64,000 nt of DNA from AC-32 sp963765785 (GCA_963765785.1 CAVXXW010000009.1:310001-374000); one strand, 5' to 3'. Counted from the stretch's first letter, positions 8,353 to 20,559 are shown. Program-made: numbers and translations. Notes: generated by a model not told the origin, from the sequence alone.

Positions 8353-9089
8353 AGGCGGTCATCCTCGCGGCCGGGTACGCCACGCGGCTCTACCCGCTGA
8401 CGCTCGACCGCCCGAAGGCGCTGCTGCCGGTGGGCGGCCGTACGATGCTCGATCGCCTGCTGGAGCAGCTCGAAGGCGTCGACGGGCTCGACGAGATCTA
8501 CGTGGTGACGAACTCGAAGTTCGCCGGCTCGTTCCGCGACTGGGTGGCAGGGCGCTCCGGCCTCTCGGTGCGAATCGTCGACGACGGCACCGTGGACGAG
8601 GAGTCCCGCCTGGGCGCGATCGGCGACCTCCACCTGACGATCCGCGAGGCAGGGCTCGACGACGACGACCTGCTCGTCCTCGCGGGCGACAACCTCTTCA
8701 GCGAGAGCATCGCGCCGTTTCCGGCGTTCGCACTCGCCAAGGGCGGTGCGGCGCTCGGCGTCTACAACGTCGGCGACCTCGACGCGATCAGACGCTACGC
8801 GGTGATCGAGCTCGACGGCGACGATCGGGTCACGCGGCTCGAGGAGAAGCCCGACGAGCCGCGCAGCACGCTGGCCGGGATCGCGCTCTACTTCTACCCC
8901 CGCTCGGTGCTCGGCTTCGTCGCGGAGTACCTCGCCGAGGGGAACAACCCGGACCAGCCGGGGCGCCTGGTCCAGTGGCTCTACCCGCGGACGTCCGTGT
9001 ACGGCTGGCGCGTTCCGGGGCGCTGGTACGACGTCGGCTCGAAGGAGACGCTGGCCGAGGCCGACGAGGCCTTCGGCGGCGGGGGATAA
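8349..9089 (+). CDS. Sugar nucleotidyltransferase (glucose-1-phosphate thymidylyltransferase-like)
   Basis: A 246 aa nucleotidyltransferase related to RmlA. The signature VILAAGYATRLYPLTLDRPKA is at residues 4-24, so the start is GTG 8349, which overlaps the mtnA stop as GTGA; the open frame extends upstream but that stretch is inside mtnA. VLAGDNLFSE near 112 is the metal-binding region, and EEKPDEPRSTLAGIALYFY resembles the sugar-binding loop of thymidylyltransferases. The sugar and base cannot be assigned. It is the second nucleotidyltransferase in 4 kb and may feed the same wall polymer pathway. Confidence 0.85.
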   Translation: MKAVILAAGYATRLYPLTLDRPKALLPVGGRTMLDRLLEQLEGVDGLDEIYVVTNSKFAGSFRDWVAGRSGLSVRIVDDGTVDEESRLGAIGDLHLTIREAGLDDDDLLVLAGDNLFSESIAPFPAFALAKGGAALGVYNVGDLDAIRRYAVIELDGDDRVTRLEEKPDEPRSTLAGIALYFYPRSVLGFVAEYLAEGNNPDQPGRLVQWLYPRTSVYGWRVPGRWYDVGSKETLAEADEAFGGGG

Positions 9090-9101
9090 CTCGGCACACA
9101 T

Positions 9102-9132
9102 CCGTCACAGAGCCGGAACAGACACGTGACGG
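9102..9132 (+). promoter_or_regulatory. Inverted repeat upstream of comF
   Basis: CCGTCAC (9102-9108) and GTGACGG (9126-9132) are perfect 7 bp inverted arms 17 bases apart, in the 72 bp gap before comF. TACGCT at 9142-9147 could be the -10 box. The arrangement suggests an operator overlapping the -35 region; the regulator is unknown. Confidence 0.35.
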
Positions 9133-9161
9133 TTCTCGCTCTACGCTCGCCGAGGAGGTGA

Positions 9162-9836
9162 GTGTGGTGTGAAGTGAGGCTCCTAGACCTGATCCTGCCC
9201 GTGCGCTGCGTCGTCTGCGACGCGCATGGCGAGCAGCTGTGTCCGGCCTGCCTCGACGCCCTCCCGCGACTCCGCCTACCGCTCTGCGCCCGCTGCGGCA
9301 AGCCGACCCAGTGGCCCGTCGACCGCTGTCGCGAATGCGCCGGCCGGCGGCTCGCATTCGCCTCGGCCCGAGCGGCGGTCGCGTACGACGACCGGGTACG
9401 CCGCCTCGTCCGGGGCTGGAAGGAACGCGGCCTCCGCACACTCGCCGACGCCGCGGCAGACGCGGTCGACGACGCGGTTCCGAAGCCGGGCGCGAGTGCG
9501 CTGACGTTCGTCCCGGCCGACCGGGCACGCGGGCTCGAACGCGGGTACCAGCCGGCCGAGCGGCTCGCGCGGGAGCTCGGCGAGCGCTGGTCGCTCCCAG
9601 TCGAGCCCTTGCTCGCGAGAACCCGTCACGCGGCGCGCCAGCGCGGTCTTTCACTCGCCGACCGCCGGGGCAACGTCGCCGGTGCCTTCGCCCCTGCGCG
9701 TGGCTCGCCCAGGAGCGTCTGCCTGGTCGACGACGTCTACACGAGCGGCTCGACGGCGAACGCGGCCGCGAGCGCTCTGCGGAAAGGCGGCGCGCGCCGA
9801 GTCGAGGTGGTGACCTTCGCGCGGGTCGTCCGTTAG
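9162..9836 (+). CDS. comF: ComF family phosphoribosyltransferase-like protein
   Basis: A 224 aa ComF-like protein, linked in other bacteria to DNA uptake. A double zinc-ribbon lies at the N-terminus: CVVCDAHGEQLCPAC, then CARCGKP and CRECAGRR. The C-terminal phosphoribosyltransferase half has the PRPP-binding signature VCLVDDVYTSGSTANAAA. The start is GTG 9162 with AGGAGG at 9153-9158; GTG 9174 in the same frame is possible. No other competence genes are nearby, so the role here may be nucleotide-related rather than transformation. Confidence 0.86.
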   Translation: MWCEVRLLDLILPVRCVVCDAHGEQLCPACLDALPRLRLPLCARCGKPTQWPVDRCRECAGRRLAFASARAAVAYDDRVRRLVRGWKERGLRTLADAAADAVDDAVPKPGASALTFVPADRARGLERGYQPAERLARELGERWSLPVEPLLARTRHAARQRGLSLADRRGNVAGAFAPARGSPRSVCLVDDVYTSGSTANAAASALRKGGARRVEVVTFARVVR

Positions 9837-9872
9837 ATTCTTGATGAGAGCCGCGACGTCGAAGGAGCCGTC

Positions 9873-10415
9873 ATGCAGTTCCAGGTCAAGAGCAGGAATG
9901 TCGAGGTCAGCGATGCGATCAAGGCCTACGCCGAAGAGAAGCTCAGCAAGCTCGACCGGCAGCTGGACGACCCGCGCGTCGAGCTCGAGCTCGCGGTAGA
10001 GAAGAACCCGTCGATTGCCGAGAACCAGGTCGCAGAGGCGACGATCTGGACGAAGGGCCCGGTGCTCAGAGCGCGCGAAGCCTCGCAGGACATGCGCTCG
10101 TCGATCGACCAGCTCGTCGAGAAGCTCGAGCGGCAGGTGACGCGCTACCGCACGCGCGGACGTGACCGGCGCCGGCGCGCAGCCCGCGCGAACGACCCTG
10201 CTGCGGCCGGCGAGGTTGTGGCCGCGGAAGATGCGGCGCCCGAGATCGTCAAGACGAAGCACTTCGCGCTCAACCCGCTGAGCGCCGAGGAGGCGGTGCT
10301 CCAGCTGGAGCTGGTCGGCCACGACTTCTTCGTCTTCCGCAACGCGGCCTCGAGCGCCGTCAACGTCGTCTACCGCCGGCGCGACGGCGGCTACGGGCTG
10401 ATCGAGCCGCAGTGA
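9873..10415 (+). CDS. hpf: Ribosome hibernation promoting factor, long form
   Basis: A 180 aa long-form HPF that binds the 30S subunit and promotes 100S dimers in stationary phase. The N-terminal S30AE domain starts MQFQVKSRNVEVSDAIKAYA. A charged linker (RRRRAARAND) leads to the C-terminal dimerisation domain, IVKTKHFALNPLSAEEAVLQ to NVVYRRRDGGYGLIEPQ. TAGATT at 9834-9839 overlaps the comF stop and may be the -10 box. ATG 9873 has GAAGGAG upstream. Confidence 0.94.
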   Translation: MQFQVKSRNVEVSDAIKAYAEEKLSKLDRQLDDPRVELELAVEKNPSIAENQVAEATIWTKGPVLRAREASQDMRSSIDQLVEKLERQVTRYRTRGRDRRRRAARANDPAAAGEVVAAEDAAPEIVKTKHFALNPLSAEEAVLQLELVGHDFFVFRNAASSAVNVVYRRRDGGYGLIEPQ

Positions 10416-10969
10416 TGCGCAGGCGCGACCCGATCCACAAGAAGCTCGCGCGCGAGGCGGGGCTAGAGCAGTCGGAGCCGGGCGCCCCCGTCGACACGAC
10501 CCCGAAGTGGGGAGTCACCGGCATCCACGGCGTCCCGCGCCAGCGCCGCTGGGATGCGGTCGCCACAGCCGAGGCGCCGGGGATCGACGGAGACGAGCTC
10601 CACTTTGTCGCGCTCCCGAACGGCGATCTGGTCGTGGACGAGGACGAGCCGGCGGGCACGCTCGGCCCGCTCGCGGAGGCGGTCGAGGCGAGCCTGCGCC
10701 CGCCGTACCGCGCCGAGGCTGTGCGCCAGGAGGACGACGTCTGGGGCGTCGGCGCCAACAGCATCCGCGTCGAGAGTTTCGACGCGGCCGGCGACGAGCT
10801 CGAGCTTGCCGCGACGGCCGACGAGCGCGTCCTGACGGTCGACGGCTCGCGCGTCTTCGGCAGCGAGCAGGCGCTCGAGCGGCTCGGCGAGGCCGAGGGC
10901 CAGCACTACGTCGTCCGCGCCAAACGGCTCGACGGAGACCTCTGGGAGATCGAGGCCAACCCCCTGTGA
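10415..10969 (+). CDS. Hypothetical protein between hpf and secA
   Basis: A 184 aa protein I do not recognise. The N-terminus is basic (MRRRDPIHKKLAREAG), and the rest is acidic and predicted soluble, without signal or membrane segments. Two related stretches (DELHFVALPNGDLVVDED and DELELAATADERVLTVDG) suggest an internal beta-strand duplication. ATG 10415 overlaps the hpf stop, with GTG 10412 as an alternative. Good codon bias and coupling to hpf support a real gene. Confidence 0.75.
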   Translation: MRRRDPIHKKLAREAGLEQSEPGAPVDTTPKWGVTGIHGVPRQRRWDAVATAEAPGIDGDELHFVALPNGDLVVDEDEPAGTLGPLAEAVEASLRPPYRAEAVRQEDDVWGVGANSIRVESFDAAGDELELAATADERVLTVDGSRVFGSEQALERLGEAEGQHYVVRAKRLDGDLWEIEANPL

Positions 10970-10989
10970 GGTCGCTACCCTAAGACGGA

Positions 10990-13701
<2,712 letters not shown>

Positions 13702-13781
13702 CCTGACGCTGAGCGTTCCGGCTGGACGCGCGGGGTCGCGTGCGCGACAGTGGCCGTGACCGATCTGCGGAGGAGCGCCTC

Positions 13782-14643
13782 GTGTCTCGACCCCGCCGGC
13801 GCTGGCGCATCGGCCTCGCGCTCGTCGCGGCCGTGGGCCTCGCCTTCGCTGTCGGCCTCGTAGGCGTCCATCAGTCTGGACGGCCGCACGCCCGCGTCGT
13901 GGAGCCGGCGGCGGCCGCCGTCCTGAAACCGCCGCGTGTCCGGACGGTCGTTCGGAAGGCGGTCGACCCGCAGCTCGCGGCGCTCGACCGGTTCGCGCGG
14001 CTCGGCCTTTCCGTCTACTGCGGCGGCAGCACGAAGCGGGAGGTCGCGCTTACGTTCGACGATGGCCCCGGGCCGTACACCCTGCGCATGGTCCGGATCC
14101 TGCGCCGCGACCACGCCCGGGCCACGTTCTTCCTGGTCGGCAAGGAACTGGCCGCCTACCCGGGCGTGCCCCGGGCCGAGGCGGTGGTCGCGGCCCTCGG
14201 CGACCACACGTGGACGCACCCCGACCTCGCCGGGCTCAGTGCGACGCAGGTGGAGGGCGAGCTCGGCAACACGCAGCGTGCCCTCGCCGCCGCACTCGCA
14301 CACCCAGATCCGGCTCTTCCGGCCGCCGTACGGGATCACCGATCCCGCCGTGGCTCGCCGGGCGCGGGCACTCGGAATGGTCGAGGTGCTCTGGAGCGTC
14401 GACTCGACCGACTCCGCGCAGGGCGCGAGCATCGCGCGCACGGTTGCGACGGTCGAGCGCCTCGCCCGCCCGGGCTCGATCGTGCTGATGCACGAGAACC
14501 GCGGCACGACGCTCGCCGCGGTCCACTACTGGCTCCTCCGCTACCTGGCGAGGGTGCACCTCCACCCGGTGACGGTGCCCGAGCTGCTGGCGACCGACCC
14601 GCCGACCCTCGCTCGGCTGCGAGCCGGACCCGCTGCCTGTTAG
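13782..14643 (+). pseudogene. Polysaccharide deacetylase (NodB domain), frameshifted
   Basis: A secreted or membrane-tethered NodB-fold deacetylase split by one frame change. The first frame has a basic start and hydrophobic segment (about residues 9-30), then motif 1 TFDDGPGPY and motif 3 DHTWTHPD. The conserved RPPYG motif and the C-terminal part (MVEVLWSVDSTD, GSIVLMHENRG) are in the next frame, ending at 14643. The switch falls near 14290-14310 and is equivalent to one extra base or two missing. Start GTG 13782 is preferred because GGAGGAG precedes it by 6 bases. All motifs are intact across the two frames, so a sequence error is as likely as gene loss. Confidence 0.72.
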
Positions 14644-14705
14644 GACGCGCCGAAGCGCGGGCCGCGCCGGGGGGCCGCAGCCGCTGAGCTACCATCGAGC
14701 GCGCG

Positions 14706-15816
14706 ATGGCCGACCAGACGCCCGCAGTTCCGCTTGACCAGCAGCTCCAGGAGATCGGGGCCCAGCTCGCCTGGGTCCGTGATTACCTTTGACCCGGAGC
14801 ACTTGGAGAGCCGCATCGGCGAGCTCGAGGAGGAGCTCGGCGCTCCTGGCTTCTGGGACGACCAGCAGCACGCGGCGCAGGTCAGCGCCGAGCACGCGCG
14901 CCTGACGCGCCGCCTCGAGCGCTATCGCCGGCTCACGCAGGAGTACCAGGACGCGCAGGAGCTCCTGGCGATGGACGGTGAGATGGCCGACGAGATTGCC
15001 GCCAGTGTCGTCCCGCTGCGCCAGGAGCTCGACCGCCTGCAGGAGGACGCGCTCTTCTCCGGGGAGTACGACGCCGGCGACGCGCTCGTCACGATCCACG
15101 CCGGCACCGGCGGCACCGACGCGCAGGACTGGGCCGAGATCCTCCTTCGCATGTACCTGCGCTGGGCGCAGACGCGCGGCTTTGAGACCGAGCTGCTCGA
15201 GGCGAGCCCGGGGGAGGAAGCCGGCCTCAAGTCCGCGACCTTCAGCGTCAAGGGCGAGAACGCGTACGGGATCCTCAAGGCCGAGCGTGGCGTCCACCGC
15301 CTGGTGCGCCTGAGCCCGTTCGACCAGGCCCACCGCCGCCACACGAGCTTCGCCCAGGTGATCGTCAGCCCGCTCCTCTCGGACGACGTCGAGGTCGACC
15401 TCGACGAGAGCGACCTTCGCATCGACACCTACCGCGCGAGCGGTGCCGGCGGCCAGCACGTGAACAAGACCGACTCGGCCGTCCGCATCACGCATGTTCC
15501 GACCGGGATCGTCGTCCAGATCCAGAACGAGCGCTCCCAGAGCTCGAACAAGCAGACCGCACTGCGCGTGCTCAAGTCGCGCCTGCTGGAACAGGAGCAG
15601 GAGCGGCGAGAGGAGGAGCTGGCGAAGGAACGCGGCGCCGCGCAGCAGGCGGACTTCGGCAGCCAGATCCGCAGCTACGTGCTGCACCCATACCAGCTGG
15701 TCAAGGACCACCGCACGGAGCACGAGACCGGGAACACCCAGGCGGTGCTGGATGGCGACCTCGACGACTTCGTCCACGAGTACCTGCTGGCGAAGGCGTC
15801 GGGGAAGGTGCTCTAG
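14706..15816 (+). CDS. prfB: Peptide chain release factor 2 with programmed +1 frameshift
   Basis: RF2 releases peptides at UGA and UAA. Translation starts at ATG 14706 and reads 28 codons to CTT TGA C (14787-14793), the classic autoregulatory slip site: when RF2 is scarce, ribosomes shift +1 and continue from GAC 14791. The N-terminal part ends in VRDYL and continues as DPEHLE, matching the family's YLD junction. The joined product is 369 aa. RF2 features are the SPF recognition tripeptide in RLSPFDQAHRR and the catalytic GGQ in GAGGQHVNKTDSAVR. TTG 14734 in the second frame is not the true start. It lies upstream of ftsEX on the same strand. Confidence 0.95.
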
Positions 15817-15989
15817 CCGGGGTTTTAGCTAAAGTTCGCCGCCGTACTTCACAGGCGCACCCCCGCGCCTTGCAGCACTTTTTGCCCGTGCAGGAACCGG
15901 ACCTCCAGCACACCGACACTTCGACCGCGGTCCTTGACCAGGAAGCGGCAGTCACGCCTGCGCCGCCGCCTGCGCCGTCGAGCTCGGCG

Positions 15990-16673
15990 ATGGTCACGTT
16001 CGAGAACGTGACCAAGATCTACGAGCCCGACGTCGCCGCGCTGCAGGATGTCTCGTTCGCGATCGACAAGGGCGAGTTCGTCTTCATCGTCGGCGCCTCC
16101 GGCTCGGGCAAGTCGACGGTGATCCGGCTGGTGCTGAAGGAGCTCGAGCCCACCCGCGGCAAGATCGTCGTCGGCGGCCGCGACCTCGGCCGGCTGAAGC
16201 GCAACAAGGTGCCGCTGCTCCGCCGGAACGTCGGCTGCGTCTTCCAGGACTTCAAGCTGCTGCCGAACCGCACCGCCGCGGAGAACGTCGCCTACGCGCT
16301 CAAGGTGCAGGGCGACAGCTCGACGAACATCCGCCGCAAGGTGCCCGAGGTCCTGAACATGGTCGGCCTCACGCACAAGATGTCGTCGCTCCCAGACGAG
16401 CTCTCCGGCGGCGAGCAGCAGCGCGTCTCGATCGCCCGGGCGTTCGTGAACCATCCGCCGCTGCTGATCTGCGACGAGCCGACCGGCAACCTCGACCCCG
16501 ACACGAGCGTCGGCATCATGCAGCTGCTCTACCGGATCAACCGGTCGGGGACGACGGTCCTGATGGCGACGCACGACCGCGAGATGGTCGACAAGATGCG
16601 CAAGCGCGTGATCGCGCTCGAGGGTGGGAAGCTGCTCCGCGACGAACGTCGCGGCGGGTACACGACGGAATGA
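15990..16673 (+). CDS. ftsE: Cell division ATP-binding protein FtsE
   Basis: ABC ATPase partner of FtsX, which drives peptidoglycan hydrolases at the septum. Walker A is GASGSGKST, the signature is LSGGEQQRV, and Walker B is LLICDEPTGNLD. Homology to FtsE begins exactly at MVTFENVTKIY, so ATG 15990 (227 aa) is chosen. The frame is open further upstream, through a proline/alanine-rich stretch with possible TTG 15870 or GTG 15888 starts; a 34-40 residue extension remains possible. The stop overlaps ftsX by 4 bases. Confidence 0.92.
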   Translation: MVTFENVTKIYEPDVAALQDVSFAIDKGEFVFIVGASGSGKSTVIRLVLKELEPTRGKIVVGGRDLGRLKRNKVPLLRRNVGCVFQDFKLLPNRTAAENVAYALKVQGDSSTNIRRKVPEVLNMVGLTHKMSSLPDELSGGEQQRVSIARAFVNHPPLLICDEPTGNLDPDTSVGIMQLLYRINRSGTTVLMATHDREMVDKMRKRVIALEGGKLLRDERRGGYTTE

Positions 16674-17599
16674 GCCGCTTCCGCGTCGTCGTCGCCGAGG
16701 CTGTTCGCTCGCTCGGCGCCAACCTCTCCACGACCTTCGCCGCCACCACGACGGTGCTGATCGGCATGTTCATGCTCGGCCTCGTCGTCGGTCTCGGCAG
16801 CTGGGCGCTCTCGCTGAGCGACCACTACAAGAAGCAGCTCCTCGTCAACGTCTACTTCTGCACCCAACTGCGCTGCGGCTCGGAGGCTACGAACAAGCAG
16901 ATCAACGCGGCGCACGACGCGCTGATTGCGATGCCGCAGGTGAAGCGCGTCGACTTCGTCTCGAAAGGCGAGGCGCTCGCGATCGAGCGGAGGAAGCATC
17001 CGCAGATGGTCAACCAGCTGCCGTACAACCCCTTCCCGAACGCGTTCAAGGTCTTCCCGAAGCAGGCCGAGCAGATCGACGCGATCTCGCGCCAGCTCGG
17101 AGCCGCGAACCTGAAGGGGATCGAGAGCATTTGCCCGCCGGCGCCTGGCTCGAAGGCGGCGAGCAGCGCGCAGGGGGAGAGCTGCAGCCGCATCTCGCAC
17201 CGCGTGCTCTCGGTGGCGCGGTACTTATGGATCGTCGTCCTGATCGCGTTCGTCGTGCTGCTCGTCTCCTCGACGCTGCTCGTGGCGAACACGATCCGGC
17301 TGTCGATCTTCGCGCGCCGGCGCGAGATCGAAGTGATGAAGCTCGTCGGCGCCACGAACTGGTTCGTGCGCGGGCCGTTCATGATCGAGGGCCTGCTCTG
17401 CGGACTGGCGGGCGCGGTCGCGGCGGTGATCCTGCTCATCCTCGGACGCGAGCTGTTCATGCCCTTGATCCACCTGACGAGCGCCTCCGACATCCATGCG
17501 TGGCCGTTCGGGCTACACGTCCTGATCGTGCTCGGCGCGGGTCTCGCGCTCGGCGCTGCCGGCTCTGGGCTTACCATCAGGCGTTTCCTCCAGGTCTGA
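16670..17599 (+). CDS. ftsX: Cell division protein FtsX
   Basis: Permease-like partner of FtsE, 309 aa. It has the FtsX order: a cytoplasmic N-terminus, first membrane segment at about 27-50 (TTVLIGMFMLGLVVGLGSW), a large extracytoplasmic loop containing four cysteines (CTQLRC, CPPAP, ESCSR), then three more membrane segments after about residue 185. The conserved cytoplasmic loop RLSIFARRREIEVMKLVGATNWFV is present. ATG 16670 sits in an ATGA overlap with ftsE. The cysteine-bearing loop could be disulfide-stabilised outside the cell. Confidence 0.93.
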   Translation: MSRFRVVVAEAVRSLGANLSTTFAATTTVLIGMFMLGLVVGLGSWALSLSDHYKKQLLVNVYFCTQLRCGSEATNKQINAAHDALIAMPQVKRVDFVSKGEALAIERRKHPQMVNQLPYNPFPNAFKVFPKQAEQIDAISRQLGAANLKGIESICPPAPGSKAASSAQGESCSRISHRVLSVARYLWIVVLIAFVVLLVSSTLLVANTIRLSIFARRREIEVMKLVGATNWFVRGPFMIEGLLCGLAGAVAAVILLILGRELFMPLIHLTSASDIHAWPFGLHVLIVLGAGLALGAAGSGLTIRRFLQV

Positions 17600-17657
17600 A
17601 TCTGTCGTCGTAGAGCTCGCGTCGCGAGGCAAGCACCTCGTCGGCGAGCCGTACTTC

Positions 17658-19251
17658 GTGCCCGGCACGCCGCTCGCGCTCGACCGCAGGGCGCCCGGCG
17701 AGCCGGGGCAGCTGGCGGTCGTCCGCAAAGGCCGCGGGCGGGCGCGCGTCGAGCGCGTGCTCGGCGACGCGGGCCGGATCGAGGTCGTGCTCCAGGGGCT
17801 GCTGGTCGAAGAGGGCGAGCTGCGTGGGTTCGAGCCCTTCGAGCCGCCGGCGCTCGATCTGGAGGGCAGGGTCGACCTCCGCGAGAGGCTCGCGTTCACA
17901 ATCGACCCGGAGACGGCGAAGGACTTCGACGACGCGCTGACCGTCGAGGAGGATCGCGCGTTCGTCCACATCGCCGACGTCTCCTGGTTCGTCCCGGCCG
18001 GCTCGCCGCTCGACAACGGCGCCGCCGACCGCGCCTGCTCCGTCGTACGTGCCCGGGCTGGTGTCCCCGATGCTGCCGCCCGAGCTCTCCGAGGAGCTCT
18101 GCTCACTGCGCCCGCACGTCGACCGGCTCTGCGTGACCGTCGAGATTCCGCTGCCCGAGGGCGCGCCGACCTTCTACCGCTCCGTGATCCGCAGCGGGGC
18201 CCGCCTCACCTACGGGCAGGTCGAGGCGATCCTCGCCGGCCGCGAGCGCGCCGAGCCGGGACTGACCGAGGCGCTGCGGCGGGCGGAGACGTTGGCTCAG
18301 ACGCTCCGCGACCGCCGCTTCGCCCGCGGGGCGCTGCGCGTCGAGAGCTCGGAGGTCGCCTTTGCCTTCGACGGCGAGGGAGGCGTCGACCGCGCGTGGC
18401 GCGAGTCCGAGCCGCATGCGCACATGCTCGTCGAGGAGCTGATGATCCTCGCGAACGAGCTCGTCGCCGGCCTGCTCGCGGGACGCCGGCGCGAGGCGTT
18501 GTACCGCGTGCACGAGCGGCCCGAACCGCAGTCGGTCTCGCTCCTGCTCGCCAGGCTCGAAGACCTGGGCGTGCCGACGCCGCCCGTGCCGGAGCGGGTG
18601 GGCCCCGCCGACGCGGCACAGCTGGCCGGTGCCGCGAGCGAGCTCGTCACGGACTACGTGAGGCGTTCGGGCCGCGGGCGCGACGCGTTCCCGGCGATGG
18701 TGCTCCAGGCGTTGAAGCAGGCACGCTACGACCCGCAGAACCTCGGCCACATGGGCCTCGCCAGCGAGGCGTACTGCCATTTCACGAGCCCGATCCGCCG
18801 CTACCCGGACCTCGTCGTCCACCGCGCGCTGCTGCGCGAGCTCGGTGTCTCCGACGAGCCGCTGCCGGAGGACCTCGAAGGCGCCGCCGAGCACGCGTCG
18901 CAACGCGAGCGTCACGCGTCGCGACTCGAGTACCGCGCCGACGAGCTCTGCCTCGCGTGGCTGCTCGAGCGGCGGCTGTTCGAGCTCGGCTGGGAGGCGA
19001 GCTTCGACGGCGAGATCACCGGCGTGATCGCGTCTGGCATCTTCGTCCGCTTCGGCGACGTGTTCGAGGGCTACGTGCCTGCGCGCCGGCTGCCGGGCGA
19101 CTACTTCGAGCTGAACGAGCTCGCAACCGCCCTCGTCGGCCGCCGCGGCGGGCGGACGTACCGGCTGGGCGACGCGGTCGAGGTGCGCGTGGCGGATATC
19201 CGCCGCAGCGAGGGCAAGGTCGAGCTGCAGCTCGCGAACGCCGGTCACTAG
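17658..19251 (+). pseudogene. RNase R/RNase II family exoribonuclease, frameshifted
   Basis: A processive 3'-5' RNA exonuclease of the RNB family, interrupted once. The first frame holds the RNB entry with the catalytic acidic cluster (FTIDPETAKDFDDALTVEE) and HIADVSWFV. Near 18040-18046 a single extra base breaks the expected DR..SVYVPGLVSPMLP block; the second frame then runs from YVPGLVSPML through AYCHFTSPIRRYPDLVVHR to an S1-like end (GVIASGIFVRFGDVFEGYV). All catalytic features survive across the two frames. Conserved sequence seems to start before GTG 17658, back to the ftsX stop. Its place before smpB and ssrA fits disposal of nonstop mRNA. Confidence 0.8.
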
Positions 19252-19368
19252 GTTCACGCGCGCGCGTCCCGACCCGGGTGGGGAGTTGGTCCACCCGCCG
19301 CCCGAGGCGAGCGTATCGAGGCAAAGCGCGCAGATGTGAAACGCGGCTGTGCCAATAGCGTGCCGACC

Positions 19369-19374
19369 TACAAT
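19369..19374 (+). promoter_or_regulatory. -10 box for leaderless smpB
   Basis: TACAAT at 19369-19374 lies 7 bases before ATG 19382, placing the transcript start at or next to the start codon. No Shine-Dalgarno is present and no clear -35 box is visible. Confidence 0.55.
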
Positions 19375-19381
19375 CGCGCGC

Positions 19382-19843
19382 ATGGCTCCGGCCGGAGAGA
19401 AGCTGATCGCCGAGAACCGCCGCGCGCGGCACGACTACCACTTCCTCGAGAAGGTCGAGGCGGGCCTCGTCCTCCAGGGGAGCGAGGTCAAGTCGCTCCG
19501 CCAGGGGCACGCCGTGCTGCAGCGCGCCTACGCCGACACGCGCGACGGAGAGCTCTGGCTGGTCGGCCTCCATATCCCGCCCTATGAGCAGGCGTCGGTC
19601 GAGTCGCACGACCCCGACCGCGACCGCAAGCTGCTGCTCCATCGCCGACAGATCGAGCAGCTCGGCTCGAAGGTGGCCGAGCGCGGCCTGACGCTCGTCC
19701 CGACCAGGCTCTACTTCAAGGATGGCCGCGCGAAGGTCGAGCTGGCGCTCGCGCGTGGCAAGGAAGGGCGCGACAAGCGCCGCGACATCGCCGACCGCGA
19801 GACGAAGCGCCGCCTCGAGCGCGAGCTAAAAGGCCGCCGCTAG
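19382..19843 (+). CDS. smpB: SsrA-binding protein SmpB
   Basis: Binds tmRNA and delivers it to stalled ribosomes for trans-translation. At 153 aa it has the SmpB core: IAENRRARHDYHFLEKVEAG at the N-terminus, LQGSEVKSLRQG near residue 35, and the basic tail GKEGRDKRRDIADRETKRR that becomes helical in the mRNA channel. ATG 19382 follows a TACAAT box, which suggests a leaderless transcript; an upstream in-frame start at 19349 is rejected. The tmRNA gene lies 3.9 kb downstream. Confidence 0.96.
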   Translation: MAPAGEKLIAENRRARHDYHFLEKVEAGLVLQGSEVKSLRQGHAVLQRAYADTRDGELWLVGLHIPPYEQASVESHDPDRDRKLLLHRRQIEQLGSKVAERGLTLVPTRLYFKDGRAKVELALARGKEGRDKRRDIADRETKRRLERELKGRR

Positions 19844-20031
19844 AGAGCGATCGTGACGAACCGGCCGTAGCGCCAGGCGCCGACGCAGTCCGACGCGGTC
19901 GCCGGGCGCGTGGCCCACCCGAGAAGCCGAAGCCGTACCGAGCGATATCTCATGTCGCCGTTCCTCCCGAACGTGCGGCCGCAGCGCCGCAGTTGACGTT
20001 CGAACCCTGTTCGAATGCGGCGTCCGCCGCC

Positions 20032-20559
20032 TCACCCTGCCGGGGGATCGTGGAGGACGAGCTCCAGCTCGTCGCCGTCCTCCTCGTCCCAGTGCCGGCC
20101 GACCTCGACGAAGCCGAGGCCGCGCACGAGCCGCAGCGAAGGCTCGTTCCCGGGGCCGACCGAGGCGACGAAGTGATGGATCCCGTGCTCCCGCGCGTAG
20201 TCGAGCAACGCGGGCACGGCCTCGGTCGCGTAGCCGCGGCGGCGGTGGTCGGGGAAGACCGTGTAGCCGACCTCGACCGCATCCTGCTCGCGCCGCGCGT
20301 TGACGCCCGGTGGGCCATGGAACCCGATGTGCCCGATCATCTCGCCACCCTCGCTCAGCACGATTGCGGCGACGCCCCACTCGGCGCGTCGCTGGTCGAG
20401 GCGCAGCTGCCGGACCCGCAGCCGGAGGAAGCGCGCGTCGTGCTCGTCCGGCCAGTCGGGCGGCACGGCGTACGGCAGCTCGTCGCGCCGGCCGCCGAGC
20501 AGCGCGTCCATCGCGTCCGCGGTGAGCCAGACCAGTTGCAGCCGCTCGGTCTCGATCAC
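20032..20559 (-). CDS. GNAT family N-acetyltransferase
   Basis: A 175 aa acetyl-CoA-dependent acetyltransferase of the RimJ/RimL-like type. IETERLQLVWLT opens the protein, GEMIGHIGFHG marks the central strand, and VEVGYTVFPDHRRRGYATEAVPAL holds the acetyl-CoA loop (RRRGYA). LGFVEVGRHWDEEDGDELELVL closes the fold. GTG 20559 overlaps the upstream gene's stop, so the two GNAT genes are co-translated. The acceptor is unknown. Confidence 0.85.
   Translation of the reverse strand: MIETERLQLVWLTADAMDALLGGRRDELPYAVPPDWPDEHDARFLRLRVRQLRLDQRRAEWGVAAIVLSEGGEMIGHIGFHGPPGVNARREQDAVEVGYTVFPDHRRRGYATEAVPALLDYAREHGIHHFVASVGPGNEPSLRLVRGLGFVEVGRHWDEEDGDELELVLHDPPAG

Noticed and set aside
14734..15816. Taking TTG 14734 as the start of prfB
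   Set aside because: It would replace the conserved RF2 N-terminus; ATG 14706 with the CTT TGA C slip site explains the gene better.
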